Assembly: GCA_000818945.1 (NCBI GenBank)
Contig: KN805393.1
Location: 1-64,000 of the forward strand
DNA length: 64,000 bases
Direction: 5' to 3'
DNA from: Schizochytrium sp. CCTCC M209059
Lineage: Eukaryota > Sar > Bigyra > Thraustochytrida > Thraustochytriidae
Below, piece after piece: positions 1 to 10,307 of the stretch. The notes beneath the pieces were generated by a model, which searched no databases, was not told the origin of the DNA, and saw only the letters and a program-made list of their open reading frames with translations. The translations under genes and the position numbers were made by a program. Numbering within the stretch: the stretch's first letter is position 1; every line of letters starts with the position of its first letter.

Positions 1-64
1 CGGCGAGCGGCCGCGCGCGCGTGCGTGCGTGCTGCGCGCGTGCGCGCGGGCGGGCGAGGGAGCG

Positions 65-3000
65 ATGTCGCGGAATGGCGATGATGAGGGTAATGGAGGC
101 GGCGGCGACGGCGGCGGGGACCACGAGGAGGATAACACGGCGCGGCACTCGTGGCGGTGGAGCGTGGCGCGGGCGGAGGAGGTCGCCGTGGCGGAGGAGG
201 TCGACGCGGAAGACGCGGACGGCGTGGCCGGCGGCGACAGCGCGGCGAGGAGGAGGAGGACCCTTCCTCGAAACGGGAGGCCCGCAGAAGAGGCCGGCGT
301 GCGCACCTCGCTCGGCTTCGAGGCGTGGAAGCGGGAGAGCCTGGCAGCTGCCCTCGCAAGGTCCGGCATGCACGTGCCGGCCAGGGCCTCCAAAGCGCAG
401 CTCGTGAACCTTGCGCGAGAACGATTTGACCCCGCGCGGAGAGCCTTGCCCTTGGACAGCGATGGCAACCGCGTCCGCTACACCTCACAGCAGTCGGGCG
501 TCAAGTACGTCCAGGGCCCCATGGCCGCCAACACGGAACGCATCAGCAGCGTCCCACGCCAAGCCGAGCTCTACTTTTCCGACGAGGCCGCCGTCGTGTC
601 GACCGAGGGGAGAATTCATCGCGCCCCGCCAGCTAATTTTCGCACGATGCGCAGCCTCAGCGAGGGCGAATTCGCCGCAGAACTCCAAGAGATCGAAGAC
701 GAGCTCGACATCGAGGACATGGACGAAGAGGAGGAGGGCGAGGCTCAGGAAACGCTCGAAAACAGAATGCGCCTCGAGTTCTCCAAACCCTCGCAGCGCA
801 GGGCCAAGGCCTTTGCAGACCTCCACCACCCACGAAACCGCGAGGGCAAGCCCTATCCCGTCTGCGGGACGCACACCGGCCACCACTGCCCGGATCTCGG
901 CTCCATTGGCAACATCATCTTTTGCAGCTCCAAGCCCGAGTCAGAGCTTGCGCGCTACGGCGCCGGCATTAGCCTCTACTTTAAATGGCTCAAGTGGCTC
1001 ACGTGGATGTTCCTCTTCCTCAGCATTCTTGCCTTTCCCCAAATCTACCTCAACTGTGCCGCCTTCTCCGGCTCTGCCAACTACGGCATTGGCGCGCTGG
1101 AGGCGACCATGCTCTCCAGCATGGCCAGCGCCGATCTCAACCAGACGCTCATCCTCACGGACGAGCAGCTCTCCAACGTCGGCATCAACATCTTTCGCCC
1201 CTTTGTCAACTGCGACGAGGACTGCGCCGTGAACCGCGAAAATCTCGGATACCTGTACATGGGTCTCAATTTTGCAATTGTCGGTGTCTTTGTCATTGGC
1301 GTGGGCTACCTCTCTCTCTTCGAGGCTCGCGAGCAGCCATCCATATCGCGCAAGACGCTCACCGTCGATGAGTATACCGTGCAGGTTGTTCGTACACCTG
1401 ATAATGCCTCTGAGGAGGCTCTCAAGCAATACTTTGCGGAAATCACCGGGGAACCCGTGCACGAGGTTATCGTTGCGCACAACAGCGGCAAGCTCATCAG
1501 TCTCTACGTTAAGCGCGGCCGCATCATTCACAAACTCTGGAAGGCTGCCTCCAAGGTCTATGGCGTGCGTGAAAAGTTCACCAAGGCCGAGGCGCAGGCC
1601 ATGGAAGCCGCTGTTGTTGAACACCGTCGCATCATTGAAGAAGATCTCGAACTTGGGTCTCGCTCCTCGTTGCGCCATTCCGTGAGTCGTAGTGTCGGGA
1701 CCTCAAACCTCCCCGTGAGCCCGATTCGTCGCTCCGAGTCCGTCGAGTCCTTTGGCGTGCACAGTATTGAACCCGAGGACCTCCTTTCTTTTGTGCGTGT
1801 GCGCAAGGCTTTTGCAAAGCGCGTGGAGAATCTCGGTCTCATTCAAAGCGAGTTGCGCCGTGCAGTGGCACAGTACGACAAGCTGTATGCTGACTTTGAA
1901 GAGATCAACATCGAGCTGCAGCACATGGATGCCGGCGATCGCTCCGTGTCCGCCTTTGTCACCTTTGAGACGCAAGTTGGCTTCCTGCGCTGCCTCGACC
2001 TGGCCGAGACGAGCCGTCGCAGCAGTCGCAAGTCTGGCAAAAAGCTCATCTTTGACGATAAGCCCGTGCGCGTCCGGCCGGCACCCCCGCCCTCGACCAT
2101 CATTTGGGAGCACTTTGACTTTGATTGGTGGCAGCGCTTTCGCCGCCGTTGCATGTCGACCATGATCATCGGCTGCGTCCTCGCCGTCTCCATCATCACC
2201 ACCTATGTCTTTTCTGTCGTGCGCGAAGTGGTGAGAACGGAGCTCACCAGGACGGAGTGCATCATCCCTGCCAACTTTACCTCGGTGGACGACCTTGCGC
2301 AGTCCATTATTGAGGGTGACTATCCAACATTCTACGACTTGGAAGATCTGGTTACTTCACTTCTCGAGTGCACCTGCGGGCTTTCGACCTTTTCCGAGGT
2401 CGGGTCCGCCGCGCTCGATCCTAATGATCCCTGCTATGCATTCTGGAGCGACAAGGTCCCGCTCTTTGGCTACACCTTTATGCTTTCCATCGTCATTGCT
2501 GTGACCAACTTTTCCATCCGCGCCGTCATGGCCAAGCTCATCACCTTTGAGAAGCATCACTCTCTCATTGGCATGCAGCTCTCGCTCTCTCGTCGTGTCT
2601 TGGTCACACTCATTTTCAACACGGGCCTCATTCTCTTTCTCATCAACGAAGACTACAGTCTCATTGGCCTCGGCGCCATCAACGAGATCTCTCGCCTTTC
2701 CGGCTACAGGGACTTTACGATGGAATGGTATGCCGACGTCGGTCTGCAAATCATCTTCATCATGCTCATTAACGTCTTTGCTCCCCAGGCCTTCATTTAT
2801 CTCGAATATGCCTTTGCTTTGTTCTTTAAGCGTAACGTGCGATGCCGAAAGCCCACGTCCCAGCGCGAGCTCAACGAGTGGAACACGGGGCCGACCTTTT
2901 TGCTGCACTATCGGATTGCGCAGAATCTCATGACCGTCTTCGTGACCTTTCTCTACGGACCGGGTATGCCCGTTCTCTATCCGCTGGCTGCCCTGGCATT

Positions 3001-3631
3001 TCTTGTCTACTACTGGACTGACAAGTACTTTCTTTTGCGCTACTACCGTACGCCCCCGCGTTACGACAGCCGCATCTGGACTCAGTTCACTACGAATGCA
3101 ATGCTCATTGCCGTCATTCCCAACGCCGCCTTTGCAATTTGGATGTACTCCACGCCGGGCATTTTCTGGTTTCCCTCGGAGGGCTCCAGCGAGAGCTTGA
3201 GCCCCTTTGGCAACGCAGTCAACTTTTTGTTTGGCTCGACTCCCAAGGATGGGACATTTGTGCAGTCCATCAACCAGCGCATCACCTTGCCTTTCATTGC
3301 ACCTATTGTCGCCTTCTTTCTCATTTACTCGTTCTTTGTACTTCTGCTTCGAGTCTCGAAGAAGTTTCGCCGCGGCGTCGTCTTCGTTCTCAATCTTCTT
3401 TCCTGTGGTTTTATCAGTAAGAATCGCGTCAAACGCGTCAACCTGCACCCTCCCATCAGCTACGCCAAGCGCCGGGGCATTGTCAGCGGTTTGCCTTCCT
3501 ACTCTATCCTTCGCAATCCCATTTACGCCAATGCGTTTGGCATTGATGAAAATTATGCAAAGGACCACACCAACGTCAGCTCCATGAAGGACATTACTGC
3601 AAGCCAGCTACCCACGTTGCCTGTCATTTAG
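65..3631 (+). CDS. CSC1/OSCA/TMEM63-like multi-pass ion channel
   Basis: The protein is about 1188 aa from the ATG at 65; an in-frame ATG at 29 would add 12 residues. An acidic, disordered N-terminus is followed near residues 85-130 by a helix-extended-helix (SAP/HeH-like) stretch. The first membrane segments lie near 310-345 and 400-430. A large cytosolic domain follows, containing the motif AFVTFETQVGF, which resembles the RNP-like AFVTF strand of OSCA/TMEM63 proteins. It leads through PPPSTIIWEHFDFDWW into a C-terminal block of about eight hydrophobic segments ending near residue 1125. The family forms stretch- or osmolarity-gated cation channels, so a plasma-membrane or vacuolar mechanosensor role is inferred. 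The order (cytosolic loop after the first helices, conserved W near the re-entry into the membrane, multi-helix pore block) fits OSCA better than TMC or anoctamin, but divergence is high. No intron is needed. The stop is TAG at 3629. Confidence 0.72.
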   Translation: MSRNGDDEGNGGGGDGGGDHEEDNTARHSWRWSVARAEEVAVAEEVDAEDADGVAGGDSAARRRRTLPRNGRPAEEAGVRTSLGFEAWKRESLAAALARSGMHVPARASKAQLVNLARERFDPARRALPLDSDGNRVRYTSQQSGVKYVQGPMAANTERISSVPRQAELYFSDEAAVVSTEGRIHRAPPANFRTMRSLSEGEFAAELQEIEDELDIEDMDEEEEGEAQETLENRMRLEFSKPSQRRAKAFADLHHPRNREGKPYPVCGTHTGHHCPDLGSIGNIIFCSSKPESELARYGAGISLYFKWLKWLTWMFLFLSILAFPQIYLNCAAFSGSANYGIGALEATMLSSMASADLNQTLILTDEQLSNVGINIFRPFVNCDEDCAVNRENLGYLYMGLNFAIVGVFVIGVGYLSLFEAREQPSISRKTLTVDEYTVQVVRTPDNASEEALKQYFAEITGEPVHEVIVAHNSGKLISLYVKRGRIIHKLWKAASKVYGVREKFTKAEAQAMEAAVVEHRRIIEEDLELGSRSSLRHSVSRSVGTSNLPVSPIRRSESVESFGVHSIEPEDLLSFVRVRKAFAKRVENLGLIQSELRRAVAQYDKLYADFEEINIELQHMDAGDRSVSAFVTFETQVGFLRCLDLAETSRRSSRKSGKKLIFDDKPVRVRPAPPPSTIIWEHFDFDWWQRFRRRCMSTMIIGCVLAVSIITTYVFSVVREVVRTELTRTECIIPANFTSVDDLAQSIIEGDYPTFYDLEDLVTSLLECTCGLSTFSEVGSAALDPNDPCYAFWSDKVPLFGYTFMLSIVIAVTNFSIRAVMAKLITFEKHHSLIGMQLSLSRRVLVTLIFNTGLILFLINEDYSLIGLGAINEISRLSGYRDFTMEWYADVGLQIIFIMLINVFAPQAFIYLEYAFALFFKRNVRCRKPTSQRELNEWNTGPTFLLHYRIAQNLMTVFVTFLYGPGMPVLYPLAALAFLVYYWTDKYFLLRYYRTPPRYDSRIWTQFTTNAMLIAVIPNAAFAIWMYSTPGIFWFPSEGSSESLSPFGNAVNFLFGSTPKDGTFVQSINQRITLPFIAPIVAFFLIYSFFVLLLRVSKKFRRGVVFVLNLLSCGFISKNRVKRVNLHPPISYAKRRGIVSGLPSYSILRNPIYANAFGIDENYAKDHTNVSSMKDITASQLPTLPVI

Positions 3632-4343
3632 GATGCCGTAACGCGCTTATGATGATCTTCCTTTGTGTTTCATGCCAGTCATGTTTTGTTTTTACGTCTT
3701 GATCAATCTCTCGCCGACAAGTTGGAAGCCAACGCTCCTAAGCCTTGCCCTTTACGGTCGCGAGGACAAACTATGTTGCGCTGATCTGATCACATAAATA
3801 TGTCGTCGAGCATGTCGATGGCAGAAAACATGAGAGCGCGCGAAAGACTCCTATACTTTCCTTCTTACGTCCGTTGTAGATCTTGCTTACTCGAATCGCT
3901 TCAAGTGTTGACAGGATCTTTGCATTCCGCTATTCATTATCTCATTTTCTGAAACTAGGCTCCTGTTCGCGTCGTTTCACAAAGAATTCATCCACATTTA
4001 CAAATTAGCATTCCTTGGCCTCATTGGATGTCTGTTTTTTATTTTCCTTACAAAGAAACGAAGAAGCGCTTCTTCTTCTTTCTTGCTTGCCCTCCCTCAA
4101 AGTGAAGAGAAATGAAGAGACGGCACTCGATCGGAAGTCGGCATTGCAAGTGAATAATGTAGGCTACAAATGAAGAATACCAAGAAGAGGCCCCCAAAAG
4201 GCAAGCAAGCAAGCAAGCAAGCGACTCGGAGCAAGCAAAGGCAAACAGTACACATTGAGACCTTGCAGGCTCTGCGACCGCTGGCGCTCCCAGCGTGACT
4301 TCGCAGCATCCGCGTTTGCCGCGTCGCGGTCGCCTGCGCCGCT
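3632..4343. other. intergenic, no gene seen
   Basis: This AT-richer stretch lies between two genes on the same strand. It should hold the 3' UTR of the OSCA-like gene and the promoter and 5' UTR of the RhoGAP-like gene. A short AAGC microsatellite lies at 4201-4222. Open frames here are short and low in complexity. Confidence 0.6.
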
Positions 4344-7300
4344 TTGTGCTGCTCGGTGCGCGGCGTCTTCCACAGCCGGCTGACTCTACGACTTGCAGTC
4401 AAGATCGTGGAGTTTTACGACGAGGACGACGACGAGGACGACGACGAGGACAACAAAGAAGAAGAGAAAAGGAAAGAAGAAAAGAAGAGCGCAGATATGC
4501 AGAGCGATGCAGGAGGTTCCCGGACTGGGCAACAAGCCCAATCTTCGGATGCTCTTTCAGTGACAGCCTTCAAGCAATCGCTTCTTGCCGCTCGTGGACT
4601 TAGAGTTCCATTCACAAAGTAGGTTCGCGCGCAGCTCCAGCGGCTCGCGTATTGCGAGACCTCAGAAAGCGCGAACTTCCTGCTTCACTGCTCGGCTCGA
4701 AATGCAATTTGGGCCGATAAACATGTCGAACTAACAAGCCAGACCGGCTGCTACCTTTGCGTTACCCAGAGGCTTGCGTAAAAGGATAATCGCAAAGAGA
4801 CAATGGATCGAGGCTGGTGTCAGTGCTGACGGCTTATGTCTGCTACGGATTTATAGGAATGAACACGACGCAAAGCATGTTGGTGAGTTCAACGTAATGG
4901 GCCAAGAAATCTGGATTGAGGGATTCGAGGACGCCAAGCTCGACCCCGTTTATCCTTATTGCATTTCACTTGAAGGCACACATCTGAAGCGAAAGGATTA
5001 CAAGGAAGTCGGTGCACCTCTCATTCTCTTTACCTCGACGCATCGTGATCAGAGAATTATGATCAATGCCCTTATGGCGCTCGTTGCCTCATCGCTCTCG
5101 AGCGGCCTCTGCAAGTTTACCGCGCAGGTGCGTGATACATTCCCCGCTCGCCTAAGTAGCGCTTCTAGCGCGACAGATCCGGACGTTCGATCCGTTCGCA
5201 GCGACCAGAGCGGATCCTCAATGGGATCTTTGCGCAAACGTCTTCAAATTCGTAGTGCGTTTCCAACCTTTGGTCGTCGAAAACGCAACTCTGCAACAGC
5301 AGCTGCTGCTGTCGCATCCAGAGGTGACACTGCCAGCGTGGGCTCGTACGAGCTGAATCGTCACACGAGCGTCCCTAGCAATCCATCACGATCGCGCTCG
5401 CCATCGTACAGCGTTGTCGACGCAATGGAGGATGGCGCTCGCCAGAACCCAGGACCACGGGAAACGGAATATCTGCGAACGGCTGTCCAATGCTGTCGCT
5501 TTCTCTTTGACTGTAGAGGTCTCGCCATGCAAGAGCTTTTTTGCCCTCTTGAAGGAGCTGCCAAAGATCAGGCAGAAGAACTCAAAATCCAGTTTTCTGG
5601 TCAAGGCCGCCGCCCGAGTCTCCACGGTTGTACAATAAATGTCGTGTCTGATCTTTTCACGTGGGCGCTAAGCAGGCTCGATCCAGGACTTTTACCCGAC
5701 AATGTTTTCTATCGCTATCAAATCGCAATTGACAAACTTACATGTCTCGATTTGGATAAGGCCCATTCTCATGCAACAGCACAAGCTGCCGCGCGAATCG
5801 TTGCATCTCTTTCAATCGAACGTGCATACGTGTTGCGAGACGTCGTCGCACTCTATGGGTCTGTGGCGAGGACAGAAGCAGACCGAGCACGCTTCTGTCG
5901 TCTCATCGCTGGCCTCGTTGTAAATTCTCTCCGGGCATATGTGCGGAGTACCCCAGACGCCCCGTATGGAGCTCTTGAACCAGGTTACATCGAGTCTTTC
6001 CGCATTTTGATCGATGCTCTGGAGTCCAAGATTATCGGTGAGCCCATCTTTGAAAAGGCTTTGTCAGGGCATTCCGCGGTGGAGCGCGTGGAGCGGCTGT
6101 GCAGCGATCTTCCGACGAGTTGGGCTCTACCCGCCACCGAGAAATTCTTTTCTGCAGCAAACGATCAAGATTTCGAAATTCAAGATGGCTCCACGTCTGG
6201 TCCTCTGGCCGATGACAAACCTAAAGGACTCGCAGACGCGTTGCCCGCCGGATGGAATGAGAATGTCGACGAGCCGTCCACGGACCCCAAAGACGACAGC
6301 GTGGCGAGCGACGTGCGATCTCGCACCGATGACGAGGAGACCAAGACCAACGGAACGCACGACGCCATGAAGCAGCAGAGCGGGCAGCCAGATTTTGAGC
6401 ATGGGGCGTCCAGCATGGCCGATATTGCCACCGCGTTAGACATGGAACCTCCGCAAGAGCTTGAGATTTCGCAAGCGGCAGGCAAGCTTCCTTCAAAGCA
6501 GGATAGCGAAGCACCTCCAAGTGTGCCAGTACCTCGTGGCGAACTGCCTGATCCGCTTGCTAATGCCGTCGCAGAAATCAAGCAGCTTCAATACACGGAA
6601 TCCCTGGCGTTGGCTCATTTTGGTGGATCTGGAGCAGGTCCCGAAACAGACGAAGTTGAGAGTTTTGACGCGTCGGCAGAAGTGGATAAGCGAACGAAAA
6701 ACATCAAGCGGATAATCAAGTGGTACAAGTCTCGTCTTGCGCTCACGCCAGATGCGCAGAATGCGGACCTTTGGCAGCAGGAAATCCGTGCGCTGGAAGA
6801 AGAATTGAACCTTTTAGAGCAAGGCAAAGATCCTTATTGCAGCATGGCCACAACAGACGCCTCACCTGAGGTTGTCAAGCATGTTTCTGCGCTGTGGCAA
6901 CGTTGTAAGGAAAGCACCGCGGACGCGCTTATTCGGAGGCGGAGTGACCCTCTACGAAGAGGGCCTGGCGTCGCCTTTGACGAACAAGGCAAGATGGAAG
7001 CAGACGTATATTTGTCTCGGCCTATGGCTGCGCTTGATGATTCGGACGAGCTGTTACAGAAAGTATATCTGGACTCGGCTGCGCTCCAGCAACACTATAA
7101 ATCAAAGTCGCCGTCGACTGTCGATTCTTTGCTCATGGGTATGCTCGAGGAGTTGACACAATTGCGGCTCGAAGTCAATGAGTACCAGCGCGGGGTCGTG
7201 CAACGCACAGAGGAGAAAGCTCGCGAGTTTGAAGCCCGTTTCCACCGCGATGCCGCGAAGAATGGCACGGCCATCCGCCACCAGACCCGCTCACCAATTG

Positions 7301-7476
7301 TTCCCCGGGACAAGAAGCCAAACAAAGAAGATGAAGCACGACCCGTTCCATCTCGCGCACAAGTCCAACAACTGCCACCAACGCCGCCGCCGCCGCCGCC
7401 GCAGCAGCAGCAAGCTGGCACTTCAATTTGGTCGCGCTTCATCAATAGTGGGGCTCCATCTCCACCATCAAAGTGA
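4344..7476 (+). CDS. PH domain plus RhoGAP-like protein, two exons
   Basis: Exons are 4344..4618 and 4770..7476 (993 aa). The downstream frame has no usable ATG before 4897, and a splice solves this. The donor GTAGGT at 4619, CTAAC branch sequence at 4731 and acceptor ACCCAG ending at 4769 join the upstream acidic exon in frame. Residues about 73-205 look like a PH domain (GLRVPFTKGLRKRI through a final helix ALMALV). After a Ser/Arg-rich linker, residues about 325-490 match the RhoGAP fold: RGLAMQELF for the usual RGL..GIFR, then DLFTWALSRLDPGLLPDNVFYRY, seen as ...LF.W.L..L..GLLP. Later comes a coiled coil near 640-690 and a C-terminal PPTPPPPPPQQQQ tract. The catalytic arginine of the GIFR motif is absent (ELFC), so GAP activity is doubtful. 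It may be a Rho-family binding scaffold at membranes. The first Met could instead be at 4497. Confidence 0.6.
4619..4769 (+). other. intron 1 of the RhoGAP-like gene
   Basis: A 151-nt GT..AG intron. The donor is GTAGGT and CTAAC lies at 4731-4735. The acceptor CAG is preceded by a pyrimidine-rich run. Joining keeps the frame (phase 2), and without removal the exon-1 frame hits TAG at 4620. Confidence 0.7.
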
Positions 7477-7754
7477 TAACTAGGGCCTAAGGCAAGTAGA
7501 AAAGATCCGTTAACGAAACAACTTCTCAGCTCAGTCTCAGCTCAGTCTCAGTAGTAGAGTGTACATGAGTTGCTTGATTCTGTCTTGATCAATGAATGAA
7601 TGAATGGATGTATGAACATGCCCACCCCACGGCAACATCTCACCAGTCTGCAATCTATATGGTCATGTCTGCCTGCCCCTGGTTGATCCGCCTGGCTCTG
7701 CCTCGCAAGGAACTCCCCATCGCTTGACGCTTGTAGTAACAAGTTAAAATCTCT
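7477..7754. other. intergenic, no gene seen
   Basis: The sequence between two genes on the same strand holds short tandem motifs (CTCAGCTCAGT, AATG) and no supported coding frame. Confidence 0.5.
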
Positions 7755-8645
7755 ATGGCAGAGGATGCGAAAGTCCCACGACTTACGAAGAGTCGTGACC
7801 AACGAGCTCATGTAGCGGATCACGCAGAGAATGGAGCTGGTCCGGCAAACGAGAGCACAGAGGGCTCACTAAAACGCCATCACCTGCTGCAGCTTCGGCG
7901 CAGGTCTTCCCGGAAAGATCAGCTTTCGGCGAGAAGACGGAAGAGCAGTCGGGCCAGTAGCAGCGCACGGGAAGAAAGTCTAGAGCAACGAATTCTGCCA
8001 GGATTTAGCAAAGTGCTGCCAAACTATGCGACAGATGCCTCGCTCTGGGACAAGAGTCATGAGGATGAAATTGAATTTGACAAGGTCGACGCGTGTCATC
8101 CTTCGTATTGCTCGGCGGATGCGCTAAAAGATGTACTTGGGAGCTTCATTCAGGTTCATCATCGCGTGTTAGAGCTCGGCTGCGGACTGACTCCGCTGTC
8201 ACCTCTTATAGAGACAAGTTTCGGCGCGCATCACGTGCTTTGCACAGATGCAAGCGCCTTTGCAATCCACAAACTCGGTCAAAAGTTTGGCAAGCTTAAT
8301 CCGCCTGTGCACTTTGCCCGTCTCGATGTACGTGTGCTAAAGGAGAGCCTAGCGGCGCTGCCAGCCCCTGACGGGTCGGAAGACCACGCGCCGCCCTTTG
8401 ACGCCATTGTGTCTAAAGGTCTGGTGGACTGCATTTGCACAATGGATCAGAGCGTGCATGAATTGAAGCGCTTTTTCCGACGGGTGCGGGCGATCCTTCG
8501 GACGGGTGGAACATATCTCTTTGTCACGAATGTGAGCTCTCGACTTCGAACAGTACACCTGGACCTATCCCAATGGGCCTTTGAATCCCATAGCATCGAG
8601 ACCAGCGAGCAGCACGTTCATGCCGTGGTCTGCACTGCAATTTAA
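7755..8645 (+). CDS. METTL13/EEF1AKMT-type SAM methyltransferase
   Basis: A 296-aa single-exon gene. After a basic, disordered N-terminus of about 90 residues comes a Rossmann methyltransferase fold. LPNYATDASLWDKSH stands where the family has its Y.D..YW leader. RVLELGCGLTPLS is motif I (SAM-binding GxGxxxL-like), CTDAS holds the acidic residue expected to bind the ribose, and FDAIVSKGLVDCI is the family's FD.V.DKG.LDA motif. A final sheet lies near TYLFVTNVS. Relatives methylate lysines or the N-terminus of eEF1A, but the substrate here is not provable. The ATG at 7755 is the first in the frame. The gene converges with the MRH-lectin gene, 148 bp away. Confidence 0.82.
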   Translation: MAEDAKVPRLTKSRDQRAHVADHAENGAGPANESTEGSLKRHHLLQLRRRSSRKDQLSARRRKSSRASSSAREESLEQRILPGFSKVLPNYATDASLWDKSHEDEIEFDKVDACHPSYCSADALKDVLGSFIQVHHRVLELGCGLTPLSPLIETSFGAHHVLCTDASAFAIHKLGQKFGKLNPPVHFARLDVRVLKESLAALPAPDGSEDHAPPFDAIVSKGLVDCICTMDQSVHELKRFFRRVRAILRTGGTYLFVTNVSSRLRTVHLDLSQWAFESHSIETSEQHVHAVVCTAI

Positions 8646-8793
8646 ATTGGAACAAGAAAGAAGAAAAGAGGGGTGGTGTCAGATCAAAACGAGCATTGCA
8701 TGCAATAAGTACAAAAGCGTGAAGAGCCATTTCCTTTTGAGCCCTGCCGGGCTTGCCCGGCCAAGAACCAAACGTGGCAAGAACAGCTCGGTT

Positions 8794-10307
8794 TCAAGCG
8801 TCTTCATGAAGGGCATCCCGCGGAAGACAATGCAGACGCGCAAGAATGCCTCTTGCGCGAGACTCCTGGTCACTTAAAAAGGGGTGCGAGCAAACCAAAG
8901 GAGTTTGTACCTTGACAACGTAAAAGCATGTGGGGCTCTCCGTGATGGAAATGATGGAGGTTGTCACGCTTGATGCAATGGCCGCTGCAGACACGGCAGC
9001 CGGTAAAGCGGATATTGGCTTGGAAGAGCTGCACATGAAGTGGATCTCTGCAGCTCGCTCATTGGAACGAAGATCGCACGGCGTCCCGCCTGTATACTTT
9101 TGCAAAAAGTAAGGACGATTCGTATGCCGGTCGGTGACGAGGACTTGTTCTTTGTCCTGGAGCTCGGTGTTGGCTGCTTCGTCAAATTTGCCCAGCACAT
9201 ACTCTGTGGATCGTCCATCCTTGGTCTGATGGAATTGGCGGAGGTATTGTCCGATACAAAGCTCGTATGTCCACCAGCCCTCTGCGCGCTGAAAACACTC
9301 GCCTTGAAGCGGGGCGAGGAGTTGCTGCGCCTGCCACTCGACGCTCGAAGAGCAAGCGAGCGTGGACAAGACGACAACCTCATACATGTGGGTCTTTGGT
9401 TCGCTGATGGCGTCGACGACGAGATCAGCGCCGACGTCACGACGACATTTGATGGTGAGTTTCGTTTGTCTGCCGTCAGACCCACCCGAGAAGTGCTGCA
9501 CCCAGTCAGCTTCGCCATCCTTGTTGGTTTGACGCTCCATAGCCTGGTAGCTGCCTAGATGAAAGGAAGTTGTGGCTGTCTTGTGTTCGTAATGGTTTTG
9601 CTCGATGCGATCGAAAGGGCACACGACAAAGGTCCAGTACTTGGCCCTTTTGGAGACGCATTTGCCCCGTAGCCCCTCCAAATTTGCCTGAATTTCCTTG
9701 AAAGACGAGATCGCATCCTCCTCCTCCTTCTCCCTGTCGGCGGTTGTGTCATTGGTGCGTGTCCCCGTAGCGGCCTTTCGAATTTCTTGCGATGGAAAAC
9801 AGACAAAGGCATCGCCACTCGCAGAAGACATGGGCTGTTTGTTGAATCAATACGAGGGGCCATGACGCGAAAAAAATGTGCGTTATGCAGCGTGTGCCAG
9901 AAAGGTAAGCATGGTGTACATCGAAAAGCGATAACGCGGAGCAGCTTTGGGAATCAACTTACCATTTTTAAGCTGAGGTCGACGCCATCTCCGACGCTTT
10001 GCAGCGATTGTAAGTCCGCATGGATTTCAATCACCTGCGTAACGGCGCGTTCGGTTTCGAGAGGGGAGACAATGCGTCCTGCATTGGCAGTCTCTGGCTT
10101 CCATGAGATCCGCGGTGCACGCGCTTCTGCGGCCTCGCGCGTGTCGTGCGCGATCTCATTACTGCTAGCATCTTGCGCAGTCTCTACTTTCGCAGCAGCA
10201 AGACGAAGGAGCGCTAGCAAAGAAACGAGCGCAAGAACCTGCCAGGGCCCTCTTCTCACCTTGCAGGGTGGTCGCGGTCTCCGCCAAGCTTGCGTCGAGA
10301 CCTTCAT
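8794..10307 (-). CDS. OS-9/ERLEC1-like ER lectin with two MRH domains, two exons
   Basis: On the minus strand the exons are 10307..9963 and 9834..8794 (461 aa). Exon 1 encodes a basic leader and a hydrophobic signal peptide (VLALVSLLALLRLAAA). Exon 2 has two Cys-rich MRH (mannose-6-phosphate receptor homology) units. The first runs from GKCVSKRAKYWTFVVCPF to about residue 290. The second runs from GECFQRAEGWWTYELC to TPLVCSHP near the end. The W-W-x-Y-E-L-C motif and the Y..Y(T/S)GG..C strand are the glycan-binding signature. Two MRH units are typical of ERLEC1 (XTP3-B), whereas OS-9 has one. The family delivers misfolded glycoproteins to the HRD1 ubiquitin ligase for ERAD. The start at 10307 was chosen because it begins just before the leader; an ATG at 10382 is also in frame. 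Confidence 0.82.
9835..9962 (-). other. intron of the MRH-lectin gene
   Basis: On the minus strand the donor is a perfect GTAAGT and the acceptor is AACAAACAG. The intron is 128 nt, phase 0. It separates the signal-peptide exon from the MRH exon. A TAAC that could serve as branch point lies upstream of a T-run. Confidence 0.75.

Noticed and set aside
2357..3568. 403-codon minus-strand frame opposite the OSCA-like gene
   Set aside because: Its composition is the reverse of the real gene, no family resemblance was found, and the plus-strand protein has clear membrane topology.
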